Assembly (NCBI GenBank): GCA_009392195.1
Contig: VFGY01000060.1
Coordinates: 1 to 38,528, forward strand
Origin: SAR202 cluster bacterium
Lineage (GTDB): Bacteria; Chloroflexota; Dehalococcoidia; Lucifugimonadales; OSU-TB39
DNA length: 38,528 nt
Direction of reading: 5' to 3'
Below are positions 15,660-24,269 of this stretch, in pieces (position 1 is the first letter of the stretch; the number at the start of each line of letters is the position of its first letter). The notes beneath the pieces were generated by a model. The model made no database searches. It worked only from the letters and a program-made list of their open reading frames with translations, and was not told the origin of the DNA. The position numbers and the translations under genes were made by a program.

Positions 15660-18520
15660 GATTTGTTTTCCATTTCCAAATTGTACTTAGGTTTTTCAGA
15701 CCGTTTTTTCAAATACCACAATCCTCCAATTAGCAATAACCCTATTATCATCACACCATAATTCACATATTCCCATATTTTTTGTTGTGAATCTGGCATT
15801 GGGTCTAATAGCCTAACATATATAGTCCTTCCTCTTAATTTCAAAAGTCCTTCATCTTTTACTGCCCAGTCGATAGCATTCTGAACAAATTGCAAATTAG
15901 ATATATACCTTTGTTCCGACATAGTTTGAGATAGTTCCAAGAAGGTATCGTTAATAAAGTCTCCAGACCCAAAAATTACCACTCGAGTGTTGGGAGGAGA
16001 AGTATCAAACATTTGAATATCCGTATCAGGTCGATCTGAATCAGTAAAATTTAATTCATTTTCAGTAAAATAACTATTGAATTTCCCATGGATCGTCATA
16101 GCTATGTCTCGTGACATCTGTTCACCTTCAATCGGGAAACCAAATTCCGGATAATTCTCCATATCAGGTCTAACATCTATAGATTCACGTAACCAAGACT
16201 CCTTGGATGAACTAATAAATGCATCTATATCAACATCAGATTTAGTACTTACTTTATATAAAGGAGAAGCCCAATGCATTGTAAGAGATGGTATATTCGA
16301 TGCTACAGGATTATCTCTATTAAGGCCGGTTGACCTTATGTCAACGAAAAAAGGATAATCTATATTTTCAATATCCATAACTACAACACCCGACACATCT
16401 TTTTGGACTTGGATAGGAAAAGGCTCATTTTGAGGGTCTAGAATCAAATTCTTACCCATTTTGACTCCGTAATGTTCAATCAGTTGATGAATTCCGTCAT
16501 CAACTTGACGAATATTTAAACCGGGAACAATCTGCAAAGGTGATACTAAATAAGAACCTGCAGCTATAACCACTGAACCACCACGCATTATAAACTGATC
16601 TAAAGCAAGCAATTCGGTCTGCCGCATCTGTTCTGGAGAAAGTACTAATAGCACATCAACTTCCATTGGAGGTATGCCAGTAAGTAAATCTACATTTCGG
16701 ACGTAATAATTTTCAGACAGATGCTGAAGAAGCATATACCAACTTGTCATTGGAGCCATTTGAGGATTGAAAGGGTTCTGTATTCTCTCAATTGGAGGTT
16801 GCCATACTCCAATTTTTTTCATTGCACCAGGTATGATCTTACGTATTCCAGTGTCAAAGGAAGCACGCAAATCTTCTTGGCTAACATCTTCACTAGGATA
16901 AACCAAGTAAGACGTATCTTGGTACTCTAAAATGGCATATAAGTAATATGATTGACCACCTATAGATTCTATAGGATCCAAGCCATATATTTCCTTTATA
17001 ACTGATCTATCAATTTGATAGTCATTCTTATCAGGATCAACAACATTGAAAACTACTTTACCTAAAGATTCCTCTGCTAATTGATTCCCTACGTTATAGG
17101 TCCAAGATATAGTTTCATTTAATTCTGCGGGTATATTTTCTTCACTTATATACGCAGTTAATCTAATGTTATCTTTTAAGTCAGAATAAACAGCATCGCC
17201 TCTTTCAAAAGCAGCTACTACTTTTTTAATAGAACGTGTCACATCATATTCTATATTTCGCAATCTAGTCTCTACTCCCCCATCCGCACTTTTTTCTATT
17301 CTTACAAGATCACTTATATCTAAACGCTCGAATTGATCTCCATATACTATAACTATGTCAAAATACGCATTAACAACAGAAGATTCATATCGTTCAGTTA
17401 TTGAAATCGGAGTAGGGTCCACGCCATAACTCCTTCGTGCTTCAAATTCAAGCTGTTCGTCTTTACTTGGGTCAAGTATTTTCACAGATATGTTATTTCC
17501 TGAGATTGCTCTGTATTCAGATAAAATATCTTGGATAGTTGGAATTAAAGGTTCAAGCATTGGATGTGTTTTATCACTAAAGTAACCTCTAATTAATACT
17601 GGCTCTTCCAAAGTAGAAACCAAATCTTTGGTGGTATCAGTCAATGAATATTCACTCTCAGCCGTTATATCGACTCTTAAATTATTGTATGGAGCTAAAA
17701 TCACATTAAGCAAAACTAGATTCAAGCTAATTAATCCAAATGCGAGCCATACATTCCTTTTATAATCTTTTGTTTCAGTAGATCGTCCCCATCTTTTAGA
17801 ATCTATAGATATAACATTAGCTAATATAAAAACAACTGTTAGAGATAAATAAAAAAGCAGGTCTCTTAAATCAATTACTCCTCTTTCTATACTGTCAAAT
17901 CTAACACCTATATCAACAGCCGCGAGTACCGTTGAAATATTCTCTGCAAAAGCACCAATCACGTACCTACCGCCAATTACGTTAAACAATCCACATATCA
18001 AAACTGTAATGATTAAAGATATGATTTGACTTTCGGTTCTTGAAGAAACCAATAATCCAATCGATATATATACTGATACCATCAAAATAGTCGCTAAATA
18101 TCCACCCACTACCGGACCCCAATCCAAATCACCAATAATCGAAACTGTGATTGGTAAAAATATGGTCAGAATCAAAGCTACTATTACCAGTATAAGTACC
18201 GCTATAAATTTTCCTAAAACCAGATATGACCTTGGTACTGGAAGTGTCAATAATATCTCTAAAGTCCCAGATTTTTGCTCTTCACTCCACTGCTTCATAG
18301 TTAAAGTAGCTACTAGAAAAATAAGAAGAGTAGGCATCCATGAAAACAACGGACGCAGGTCTGATATATTCCTAGCAAAAAACGTCTCTACCCAGAAAAA
18401 CACAAATAACGATATGGCCAGAAAAACACCTACAAATATCAGAGCCTGAGGGGAGCTAAAATACCCGTCCAATTCTTTTCTAGTTATAGCAAAAAGTTGG
18501 GACAATCTATTTGAAATCAT
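15656..18520 (-). CDS. GldF-GldG fusion: ABC-2 permease with auxiliary extracytoplasmic domain
   Basis: 954 residues. Residues about 1-245 form a six-helix ABC-2 permease like GldF (EEQKSGTLEILLTLPVPR is the characteristic segment). A seventh helix at about 255-275 leads into a large GldG-like/ABC_transp_aux region (about 280-900) outside the membrane, and a C-terminal helix (about 915-935) ends in a basic tail. GldF and GldG are usually separate genes; here they are one polypeptide. Start and stop overlap the ATPase and DUF4340 genes by 4 bp each. In Bacteroidota Gld proteins support gliding, but similar ABC sets occur widely in non-gliding bacteria, so no motility role is claimed. Confidence 0.9.
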   Translation of the reverse strand: MISNRLSQLFAITRKELDGYFSSPQALIFVGVFLAISLFVFFWVETFFARNISDLRPLFSWMPTLLIFLVATLTMKQWSEEQKSGTLEILLTLPVPRSYLVLGKFIAVLILVIVALILTIFLPITVSIIGDLDWGPVVGGYLATILMVSVYISIGLLVSSRTESQIISLIITVLICGLFNVIGGRYVIGAFAENISTVLAAVDIGVRFDSIERGVIDLRDLLFYLSLTVVFILANVISIDSKRWGRSTETKDYKRNVWLAFGLISLNLVLLNVILAPYNNLRVDITAESEYSLTDTTKDLVSTLEEPVLIRGYFSDKTHPMLEPLIPTIQDILSEYRAISGNNISVKILDPSKDEQLEFEARRSYGVDPTPISITERYESSVVNAYFDIVIVYGDQFERLDISDLVRIEKSADGGVETRLRNIEYDVTRSIKKVVAAFERGDAVYSDLKDNIRLTAYISEENIPAELNETISWTYNVGNQLAEESLGKVVFNVVDPDKNDYQIDRSVIKEIYGLDPIESIGGQSYYLYAILEYQDTSYLVYPSEDVSQEDLRASFDTGIRKIIPGAMKKIGVWQPPIERIQNPFNPQMAPMTSWYMLLQHLSENYYVRNVDLLTGIPPMEVDVLLVLSPEQMRQTELLALDQFIMRGGSVVIAAGSYLVSPLQIVPGLNIRQVDDGIHQLIEHYGVKMGKNLILDPQNEPFPIQVQKDVSGVVVMDIENIDYPFFVDIRSTGLNRDNPVASNIPSLTMHWASPLYKVSTKSDVDIDAFISSSKESWLRESIDVRPDMENYPEFGFPIEGEQMSRDIAMTIHGKFNSYFTENELNFTDSDRPDTDIQMFDTSPPNTRVVIFGSGDFINDTFLELSQTMSEQRYISNLQFVQNAIDWAVKDEGLLKLRGRTIYVRLLDPMPDSQQKIWEYVNYGVMIIGLLLIGGLWYLKKRSEKPKYNLEMENKS

Positions 18521-19503
18521 TGGTTTTTCTCAACTTTTCCAATGGAATCTACAGGTGACTTCAAGTTGTTTGCCCCATACCCTACTAGTTCGCTGAAAAA
18601 CTGTTCTAGTGTTGTCGAAGACGAACTTAGTTCCAATAAAGCCCAACCTTTAGACTGAATTATTTTATAAATCGATTCTCTGACATCATTATCTTGAGAA
18701 TAATGAATTTCAAATGCTGTTTCATCAGCATTTGAATGCTTTGCATCTATAAGCACTTCATCAACCCCTGTAATTTCACTAAGGATTGGTTTAGCTTCTT
18801 CAATGCATCCTTTAAGTACCAATTTATAAAATGTCTTCTTCACAAGTTCTGAAATCACAATGTCTGCTGCGACTTTACCATTAACCAGCACTATAACCCT
18901 ATCGCAAATCGCTTCTACCTCTGACAAAATATGCGTTGATAGCAAAATAGTACTTGTAGAAGCCAATTCCTTAATCAATTTCCTAATTTCAATCACTTGA
19001 GTCGGGTCCAAGCCCGCAGTTGGTTCATCGAGTATCAAAACTCTAGGTAAATGTGCTATTGATTGAGCTATGCCTACCCTTTGTCTATAACCTTTACTCA
19101 ATTCTCTAATAGGCCTAGTTAATTGTGCTGAAATCCCTGTTTTGTCAACGGCATCAGATATTAATTTTGATTGTGATTTGAGAGGAATACTACGTAGATC
19201 AGCGATCATTTTCAATTGAGATTGAACTGACAAATCAGGATAAAGAGGTGCATTTTCAGGTAAGTACCCTATCATTTGCTGAGCAGGCAAAGGATCTTTT
19301 ATAACGTTTATATCATCTATCGCAACTGTTCCGTAGTTTGGTTCAGCATAGCCAGTCAAAGACTTCATCAAAGTGGTCTTACCAGCCCCATTAGGTCCTA
19401 AAAGACCAACAATTTCCCCAGATTTAATGGAGAAAGAAACTCCATCTAATGCTTTTAATTTACCGTAATACTTAGTTAGGTTATTAACTTCTATTAAATT
19501 CAT
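18517..19503 (-). CDS. ABC transporter ATPase, GldA/CcmA type
   Basis: 328 residues. Walker A GPNGAGKTT is at about 36-44, the signature LSKGYRQRVG at about 135-144, Walker B VLILDEPTAGLD at about 155-166, and the switch His in LSTHILSE. A C-terminal extension of about 100 residues is typical of ABC-2 exporters' ATPases. It overlaps the permease-auxiliary fusion by 4 bp and is the first gene of the operon, reading leftwards to the amidohydrolase. A good promoter lies about 60 bp upstream (19567-19596). It powers the GldFG-like transporter of unknown substrate. Confidence 0.94.
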   Translation of the reverse strand: MNLIEVNNLTKYYGKLKALDGVSFSIKSGEIVGLLGPNGAGKTTLMKSLTGYAEPNYGTVAIDDINVIKDPLPAQQMIGYLPENAPLYPDLSVQSQLKMIADLRSIPLKSQSKLISDAVDKTGISAQLTRPIRELSKGYRQRVGIAQSIAHLPRVLILDEPTAGLDPTQVIEIRKLIKELASTSTILLSTHILSEVEAICDRVIVLVNGKVAADIVISELVKKTFYKLVLKGCIEEAKPILSEITGVDEVLIDAKHSNADETAFEIHYSQDNDVRESIYKIIQSKGWALLELSSSSTTLEQFFSELVGYGANNLKSPVDSIGKVEKNQ

Positions 19504-19566
19504 TTTTAAAGCACTAACTTATTTTTACCAATGCCTGATTTTCAATTGAAATATAATACAAATATC

Positions 19567-19596
19567 ATTATAAGTAGTGAATCAAAATTAGTTCAA
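19567..19596 (-). promoter_or_regulatory. Sigma70-type promoter for the Gld-type ABC operon
   Basis: Reading on the minus strand, TTGAAC (19596-19591) is followed by an 18-bp spacer and a consensus TATAAT (19572-19567). This places the start near 19560 and leaves about 57 transcribed bases before the ATG at 19503. It separates this operon from the upstream permease genes on the same strand. Confidence 0.55.
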
Positions 19597-19663
19597 GAAA
19601 GGTGAATATCTTATTTCCAGTATTTTATCGCCAAGATTTTCAAATAAAACAATTATAGATTGT

Positions 19664-20656
19664 TTAACCTGCAATCCTTATACGTGGATCTAAAAGGGCT
19701 AAAAGTATGTCGGATAGGAAAGTACCAATAACAGTCATTGCGCCTAAAACCAAAACAATTGTAGCTGAAATAAACAGATCCTCTGACAATAGTGCTCTGA
19801 GTAATAATGGTCCTTCAGTAGGGAGATTTAAAACAACTGATACGATTATACTTCCTGAAATCAAAAATGGAAGCAGATAACCTACGGTACTCACCAATGG
19901 GTTTAAGGCTACTCTAACTGGATACTTCATAACAACACGCCACTCAGGTAAACCTTTTGCTCTTGCAGTTATAACATATGGCCTCTGTAGTTCATCCAGT
20001 AAGTTGGCTCTCATAACTCGAATAAGGGCAGCTGTTCCAGCGGTACCTACCACCAAAGCTGCTATCCATAAGTGAGTAATCAAATCCCATACTCTTGCAA
20101 ATGACCATGGAGCAACCATATATTCAGGAGAAAATAGTCCCCCAACACTTTGACCTAAATAAGCAAAAGACACCCACAATAACCACAGAGCAAGTAGAAA
20201 ATCTGGAACTGCAAGTCCTAAAAATCCTACAAATGTAAAAACATAATCTTCAGGACTGTGTTGCCTAACTGCAGAATATATTCCTATTGGAATAGCAAGA
20301 CCCCATGCAAATATAGCTGTTGTTACAGCTAGGATAATAGTCAATAATAGTCTTTCACTAACAACGCGTGTAACAGGCAAGCCAAATTCTAAAGACATCC
20401 CAAGATCGCCCTGCAACATATGCCACATCCATTTACCATACCTGTATACTGAAGGTTTATCTAGACCATAGTGCTTGCGCATACCCGCTTCAATAATTTC
20501 AGCTAATTCACCACCGGCCATATCACCAATTAATTCTTCTACATATAAGTCGACAAAGTCACCTGGAGGTAATTCAATTATCACCCAACTAATCATTGTT
20601 AATACCCAGAGCGTTAATACTCCAAGAAAAAACCTTTTAATCAAATATTGACCCAC
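19664..20656 (-). CDS. DppB/OppB-type peptide ABC permease, paralog 1 (distal)
   Basis: 330 residues with a GTG start preceded by GAGG at 6-bp spacing. Six transmembrane helices are predicted. An N-terminal helix is followed by the family's ELPPGDF, the periplasmic loop at about 40-75, and the BPD_transp_1 core with the ATPase-coupling loop VITARAKGLPEWRVVMKYPV. The C-terminal LDPRIRI is shared with the other two copies. Overall it is about 80% identical to them by eye; the differences cluster in the first periplasmic loop. It would form a heterodimer with DppC in an importer of peptides, nickel or other small solutes. It lies 108 bp after paralog 2, in a gap that may carry its own promoter. 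It is the last permease gene before the Gld operon. Confidence 0.93.
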   Translation of the reverse strand: MGQYLIKRFFLGVLTLWVLTMISWVIIELPPGDFVDLYVEELIGDMAGGELAEIIEAGMRKHYGLDKPSVYRYGKWMWHMLQGDLGMSLEFGLPVTRVVSERLLLTIILAVTTAIFAWGLAIPIGIYSAVRQHSPEDYVFTFVGFLGLAVPDFLLALWLLWVSFAYLGQSVGGLFSPEYMVAPWSFARVWDLITHLWIAALVVGTAGTAALIRVMRANLLDELQRPYVITARAKGLPEWRVVMKYPVRVALNPLVSTVGYLLPFLISGSIIVSVVLNLPTEGPLLLRALLSEDLFISATIVLVLGAMTVIGTFLSDILLALLDPRIRIAG

Positions 20657-20717
20657 AAGTAACCTCGTTATTTTTTCAGGGGTTGATAATTAATCGCAAC
20701 CGAAATACACATCAAAC

Positions 20718-20726
20718 AGTATAACA
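20718..20726 (-). promoter_or_regulatory. Possible internal extended -10 promoter before permease paralog 1
   Basis: On the minus strand TGT followed directly by TATACT forms an extended -10 (TGnTATACT) about 60 bp before the GTG start. No convincing -35 is present. It would allow separate transcription of the last permease gene. Weak evidence. Confidence 0.25.
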
Positions 20727-20764
20727 CAATCGAATAAATACAGCTTTAAATCAATTTACTAGAT

Positions 20765-21766
20765 TTAGCGTAAAATTCTTATCCTAGGATCAAGAATACC
20801 CAATAAAATATCTGACAAGAAAGTGCCAATCACCGTCATTGCACCTAAAACAAGCACTATAGATGCCGAAATAAACAAATCTTCAGTAAGTAATGCTCTT
20901 AAGAGCAACGGTCCTTCTGTTGGTAAATTAAGTACAACAGAAACGATAATGCTACCTGAAATCAAAAACGGCAGGAGGTAACCCAATGTACTAACAAGCG
21001 GATTCATTGCTAAACGTACTGGATATTTAAGAATCAAGCGCCATTCTGGCAACCCCTTAGCTCTGGCAGTTATTACATATGGCTTATTCAATTCGTCAAG
21101 TAGATTAGCTCTCATAACACGAATCAAAGCAGCTGTTCCTGCAGTTCCGACAACAAACGCAGCTATCCACAAATGGGACAATAAGTTTTGAACTCTTGCT
21201 ATACTCCAAGGGGCATTAAGATATTCAGGGTCGAATAAGCCTCCAACGCTAGCATCAAGATACGCAAAAGAAACCCATAATAACCATAAAGCTAATAGAA
21301 AATCGGGTACCGCTAAACCAAGAAATCCGACAAAAGTAAATATATAGTCTTCAGGGCTATGTTGTCGTACGGCTGAATATATACCGATAGGCACAGCAAG
21401 TCCCCATGCAAACAAAGCGGTAGTCAATGCTAATATGACTGTAAGTAACAATCTTTCGCCAATTACTTCTGTAACCGGTTTACCAAATTCCAGCGATACT
21501 CCCAGATCTCCCTGCATCATCCGCCACATCCATTTCCCGTATCGTACATAAGAAGGTGCGTCAAGACCATATTGTTGTCTGAGTCCTTCTTCAATCACAT
21601 CTACTAGGAACCCTCCACCTTCACCAATATTCCCACCTATCAATTCTTCGACATACATATCTACGAAATCACCGGGAGGAAGCTCGATAATCACCCATGA
21701 GATAGCTGTTAAAACAAATAAAGTTAATATACCTAGAAAAAATCGCTGAGCTATATAACTTAACAT
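20765..21766 (-). CDS. DppB/OppB-type peptide ABC permease, paralog 2
   Basis: 333 residues, ATG start, no clear Shine-Dalgarno. It has the same architecture as the other two B-type copies: ELPPGDF after helix 1, periplasmic loop at about 38-78 with a unique Gly-rich stretch (GGNIGEGGG), a strongly conserved core including FTFVGFLGLAVPDFLLALW, and the coupling loop ITARAKGLPEWR. Near-identical protein stretches are encoded with many synonymous differences between copies, so the duplication is old and under purifying selection. It lies 87 bp downstream of the DppC gene and presumably belongs to the same transcript. Confidence 0.93.
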   Translation of the reverse strand: MLSYIAQRFFLGILTLFVLTAISWVIIELPPGDFVDMYVEELIGGNIGEGGGFLVDVIEEGLRQQYGLDAPSYVRYGKWMWRMMQGDLGVSLEFGKPVTEVIGERLLLTVILALTTALFAWGLAVPIGIYSAVRQHSPEDYIFTFVGFLGLAVPDFLLALWLLWVSFAYLDASVGGLFDPEYLNAPWSIARVQNLLSHLWIAAFVVGTAGTAALIRVMRANLLDELNKPYVITARAKGLPEWRLILKYPVRLAMNPLVSTLGYLLPFLISGSIIVSVVLNLPTEGPLLLRALLTEDLFISASIVLVLGAMTVIGTFLSDILLGILDPRIRILR

Positions 21767-21853
21767 CGAATTTTCATAACGTTAATTACCGTTAATACGC
21801 TCAACATTAGCGAATCCTATTAATTTTGATTTACAGCGCGTTAGATTCAGTTG

Positions 21854-23050
21854 TTACTCTGAACCACCACCTGATCCATATGGGTCAGCAGCGTCACGTA
21901 ATCCATCACCCATGAAGTTGAATGCCAACACTACAACAGTCACTGGGAATGCAGGAATCATCAACCAAGGGTAAACAGCCACTGATTGAACATTTTGGGC
22001 AGCCTGTAAAAGAACTCCATAACTAATAGCAGGAGCACGTAGACCCAACCCCAAGAAACTTAACGCTGTTTCACTAATTATCATGAACGGTATAGCAAGG
22101 GATGCAGCTGCTATTATGTGACTTAAGAAAGCAGGTACCATATGCCTGAATATAATTCTAACGTCATTTGCTCCAGTTAACTTAGCAGCCATAACAAATT
22201 CTTCTTCGCGCAAAGCAAGAAATCTTCCTCTTACTACACGACCAAGCTCTGTCCATGCTAACAATGAAATAATAATTGTAATAGCGAAGTAAATACGGAA
22301 AACGTCCCAATCTCTTGGCACAGCAGCCGCTAACGCAATCCAAAGAGGTATTGTTGGGATAGATCTGGTTATTTCAATAATACGTTGAATGATTGTATCA
22401 ACCCAACCACCGTAGAAACCAGAAAGACCTCCCATAGTAATACCAAGAATCATACTTATAAAAACCCCAACCAAGCCAATAGATAAAGATATCCTAGTTC
22501 CTTCCATGATCCGCGACCACATATCACGTCCCAACTTGTCAGAACCTAATAGGTACGGATAAGGCCTTTCATCTACAACGCTGTCCGCTTCTGTAAGTTC
22601 CCCATCAACCCCCAAAAATCTTATTGTAGTAGGAAATATTCCAATAAATTTATATTCCCTTTGTTTAGCAAAGAATTTTAACGGTATCCGAACCTCTTCA
22701 TTTACAAAATGTTCCATTTTAAGAGTTTCAGGATTACGTTTACTATCAACACCATATACATATGGACCAAATCCTTCTTCATGGAACCAATGAAGAGCTT
22801 GAGGTTTCATATACGCAAATCTATAGTCAGAGAAATTAGCATCGCCGTGAGATAAAAATCCACATATCGCTCCTATCAAGTAGAAGCCCATTAATATAAC
22901 CCCAGATATAACAGCCAATTTATGACTTTTAAATCTCCACCACATCAACTGCCATTGGGATGCTACAAACACTTCCTGTTCATCTTCTCGCACACCCCCA
23001 CCTATACTCCCTGATCTACCTACACCGCTATCATATTCTTCTACTACCAT
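21854..23050 (-). CDS. DppC/OppC-type peptide ABC permease with enlarged periplasmic segment
   Basis: 398 residues, about 100 longer than a typical DppC. After a cytoplasmic N-terminus and the OppC N-terminal helix (about 45-65) there is a roughly 100-residue extracytoplasmic insert containing YVYGVDSKRNPETLK. The family hallmark LLGSDKLGRDMWSRI comes next, followed by a normal five-helix BPD_transp_1 core. The ATPase-coupling loop is FVMAAKLTGANDVRIIFRH. It is the only C-type permease in the window, located between B paralogs 3 and 2, and 22 bp from paralog 3. It must be the shared partner if the B copies make heterodimers. The insert may contact the unusually large binding protein; that is inference. 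Confidence 0.93.
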   Translation of the reverse strand: MVVEEYDSGVGRSGSIGGGVREDEQEVFVASQWQLMWWRFKSHKLAVISGVILMGFYLIGAICGFLSHGDANFSDYRFAYMKPQALHWFHEEGFGPYVYGVDSKRNPETLKMEHFVNEEVRIPLKFFAKQREYKFIGIFPTTIRFLGVDGELTEADSVVDERPYPYLLGSDKLGRDMWSRIMEGTRISLSIGLVGVFISMILGITMGGLSGFYGGWVDTIIQRIIEITRSIPTIPLWIALAAAVPRDWDVFRIYFAITIIISLLAWTELGRVVRGRFLALREEEFVMAAKLTGANDVRIIFRHMVPAFLSHIIAAASLAIPFMIISETALSFLGLGLRAPAISYGVLLQAAQNVQSVAVYPWLMIPAFPVTVVVLAFNFMGDGLRDAADPYGSGGGSE

Positions 23051-23071
23051 GATTTTTCTCTCACAATTTTT

Positions 23072-24073
23072 CTATTTTATTATTCTTATCCTTGGATCCA
23101 AAAGTCCAAGTAAAATATCAGATAAAAACGTTCCGACAACGGTCATAGTACCGAGTACCAAAACTATACTAGCAGATATAAACAGGTCCTCTGCTAAAAG
23201 CGCTCTAAGCAACAATGGGCCTTCTGTAGGCAAATTTAACACAACAGAGACAATAATGCTACCCGAAATCAAAAACGGAAGTAAATATCCCAAAGTACTT
23301 ACTAACGGATTGAGTGCTAACCTAACAGGATATTTCATAACAACACGCCATTCTGGGAGCCCTTTAGCTCTAGCAGTAATCACATATGGTTTATTCAATT
23401 CATCAAGCAAATTCGCACGCATAACCCTTATCAAAGCAGCTGTACCAGCTGTACCAACAACAAGTGCTGCTATCCAAAGGTGCCCAATCAGATCCCATAC
23501 TCTTCCCCAAGTCCAAGGCGCATTTAAGTATTCTGGAGAAAACAATCCTCCTACACTCTGGTCAAAGTAAGCAAATGAAATCCACAACAACCACAAAGCT
23601 AATAAGAAATCTGGTACCGCTAAACCTAAAAATCCTACAAAAGTAAATATATAATCTTCTGGACTATGCTGGCGTACGGCAGAATATATTCCGATAGGAA
23701 CAGCTAGTCCCCAGGCAAATAAAGCTGTTACAACAGCTAGTACAATGGTTAAAAGTAATCGCTCTCCAATAACGCTCGTTACCGGTTTTTGAAATTCCAA
23801 AGATACACCCATATCTCCTTCCAGTAACATCCTGTACATCCATCTTCCATATCTTACTATAGATGGATCGTTTAGACCGTATTGATCTCTAAGTCCGGAT
23901 TCTATAGTTTCAGCAAGAGCACCACCTGAAGCCCAACTACCACCTAAGAGTTCTTCTACATACATATCTATAAAATCACCAGGAGGGAGTTCAATTATCA
24001 CCCAAGATATCGCTGATAAAACGACCAGGGTTAATATTCCAAGCAAAAATCTTTGTACTACGTATTGTAACAA
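23072..24073 (-). CDS. DppB/OppB-type peptide ABC permease, paralog 3 (proximal)
   Basis: 333 residues with a TTG start preceded by GAGG at about 6 bp. It shares ELPPGDF, the SPEDYIFTFVGFLGLAVP core and the ITARAKGLPEWRVV coupling loop with the two downstream copies. The first periplasmic loop (about 38-75, with GGSWASGG) is again where it differs most. It is the first permease after the binding-protein gene, 196 bp away and beyond a strong hairpin. With the DppC gene 22 bp downstream it looks like the ancestral B-C pair; paralogs 1 and 2 would be later additions. No ATPase genes (DppD/DppF) occur in this window. Confidence 0.93.
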   Translation of the reverse strand: MLQYVVQRFLLGILTLVVLSAISWVIIELPPGDFIDMYVEELLGGSWASGGALAETIESGLRDQYGLNDPSIVRYGRWMYRMLLEGDMGVSLEFQKPVTSVIGERLLLTIVLAVVTALFAWGLAVPIGIYSAVRQHSPEDYIFTFVGFLGLAVPDFLLALWLLWISFAYFDQSVGGLFSPEYLNAPWTWGRVWDLIGHLWIAALVVGTAGTAALIRVMRANLLDELNKPYVITARAKGLPEWRVVMKYPVRLALNPLVSTLGYLLPFLISGSIIVSVVLNLPTEGPLLLRALLAEDLFISASIVLVLGTMTVVGTFLSDILLGLLDPRIRIIK

Positions 24074-24158
24074 AATCAGCCTCGCGTCTTTAGCTTTCGA
24101 AGATTAAAGCAATTAATATGCTTTAATTACAACATTCGCAAATTCATTTATTTAAACG

Positions 24159-24192
24159 AGAAAGCGTCTCCGGAGACCCAGAGACGCTTTCT
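24159..24192 (-). terminator. Strong hairpin between binding-protein and permease genes (partial terminator or mRNA stabiliser)
   Basis: A perfect 12-bp stem pairs 24159-24170 with 24181-24192 (arm AGAAAGCGTCTC) around a 10-base loop. On the minus strand it is followed by CGTTTAAATAAAT, a broken T tract. It lies about 78 bp after the binding-protein stop. In many peptide-transporter operons such a hairpin lets the binding protein be made in excess over the permeases, by attenuation or by protecting the upstream mRNA. Confidence 0.7.
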
Positions 24193-24269
24193 ACATTATC
24201 AACAACTTTAACGATTGACGTAATATTATTGACTAACTTCTTTTATAGAAGTGCGTCTTTATATTAATA

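Noticed and set aside
19647-19665. Hairpin AAACAAT/ATTGTTT at the stop of permease paralog 1
   Set aside because: Seven AT pairs with one GC and no T tract; chance symmetry is as likely as a terminator.
23049-23570. 173-residue open frame antisense to permease paralog 3
   Set aside because: It lies wholly opposite a strongly conserved permease gene and its translation has no recognisable features; it is a shadow frame.
19664-24073. Three similar permease genes as a mobile or repeat element
   Set aside because: No terminal repeats, transposase or identical DNA; synonymous divergence shows old gene duplications under selection.
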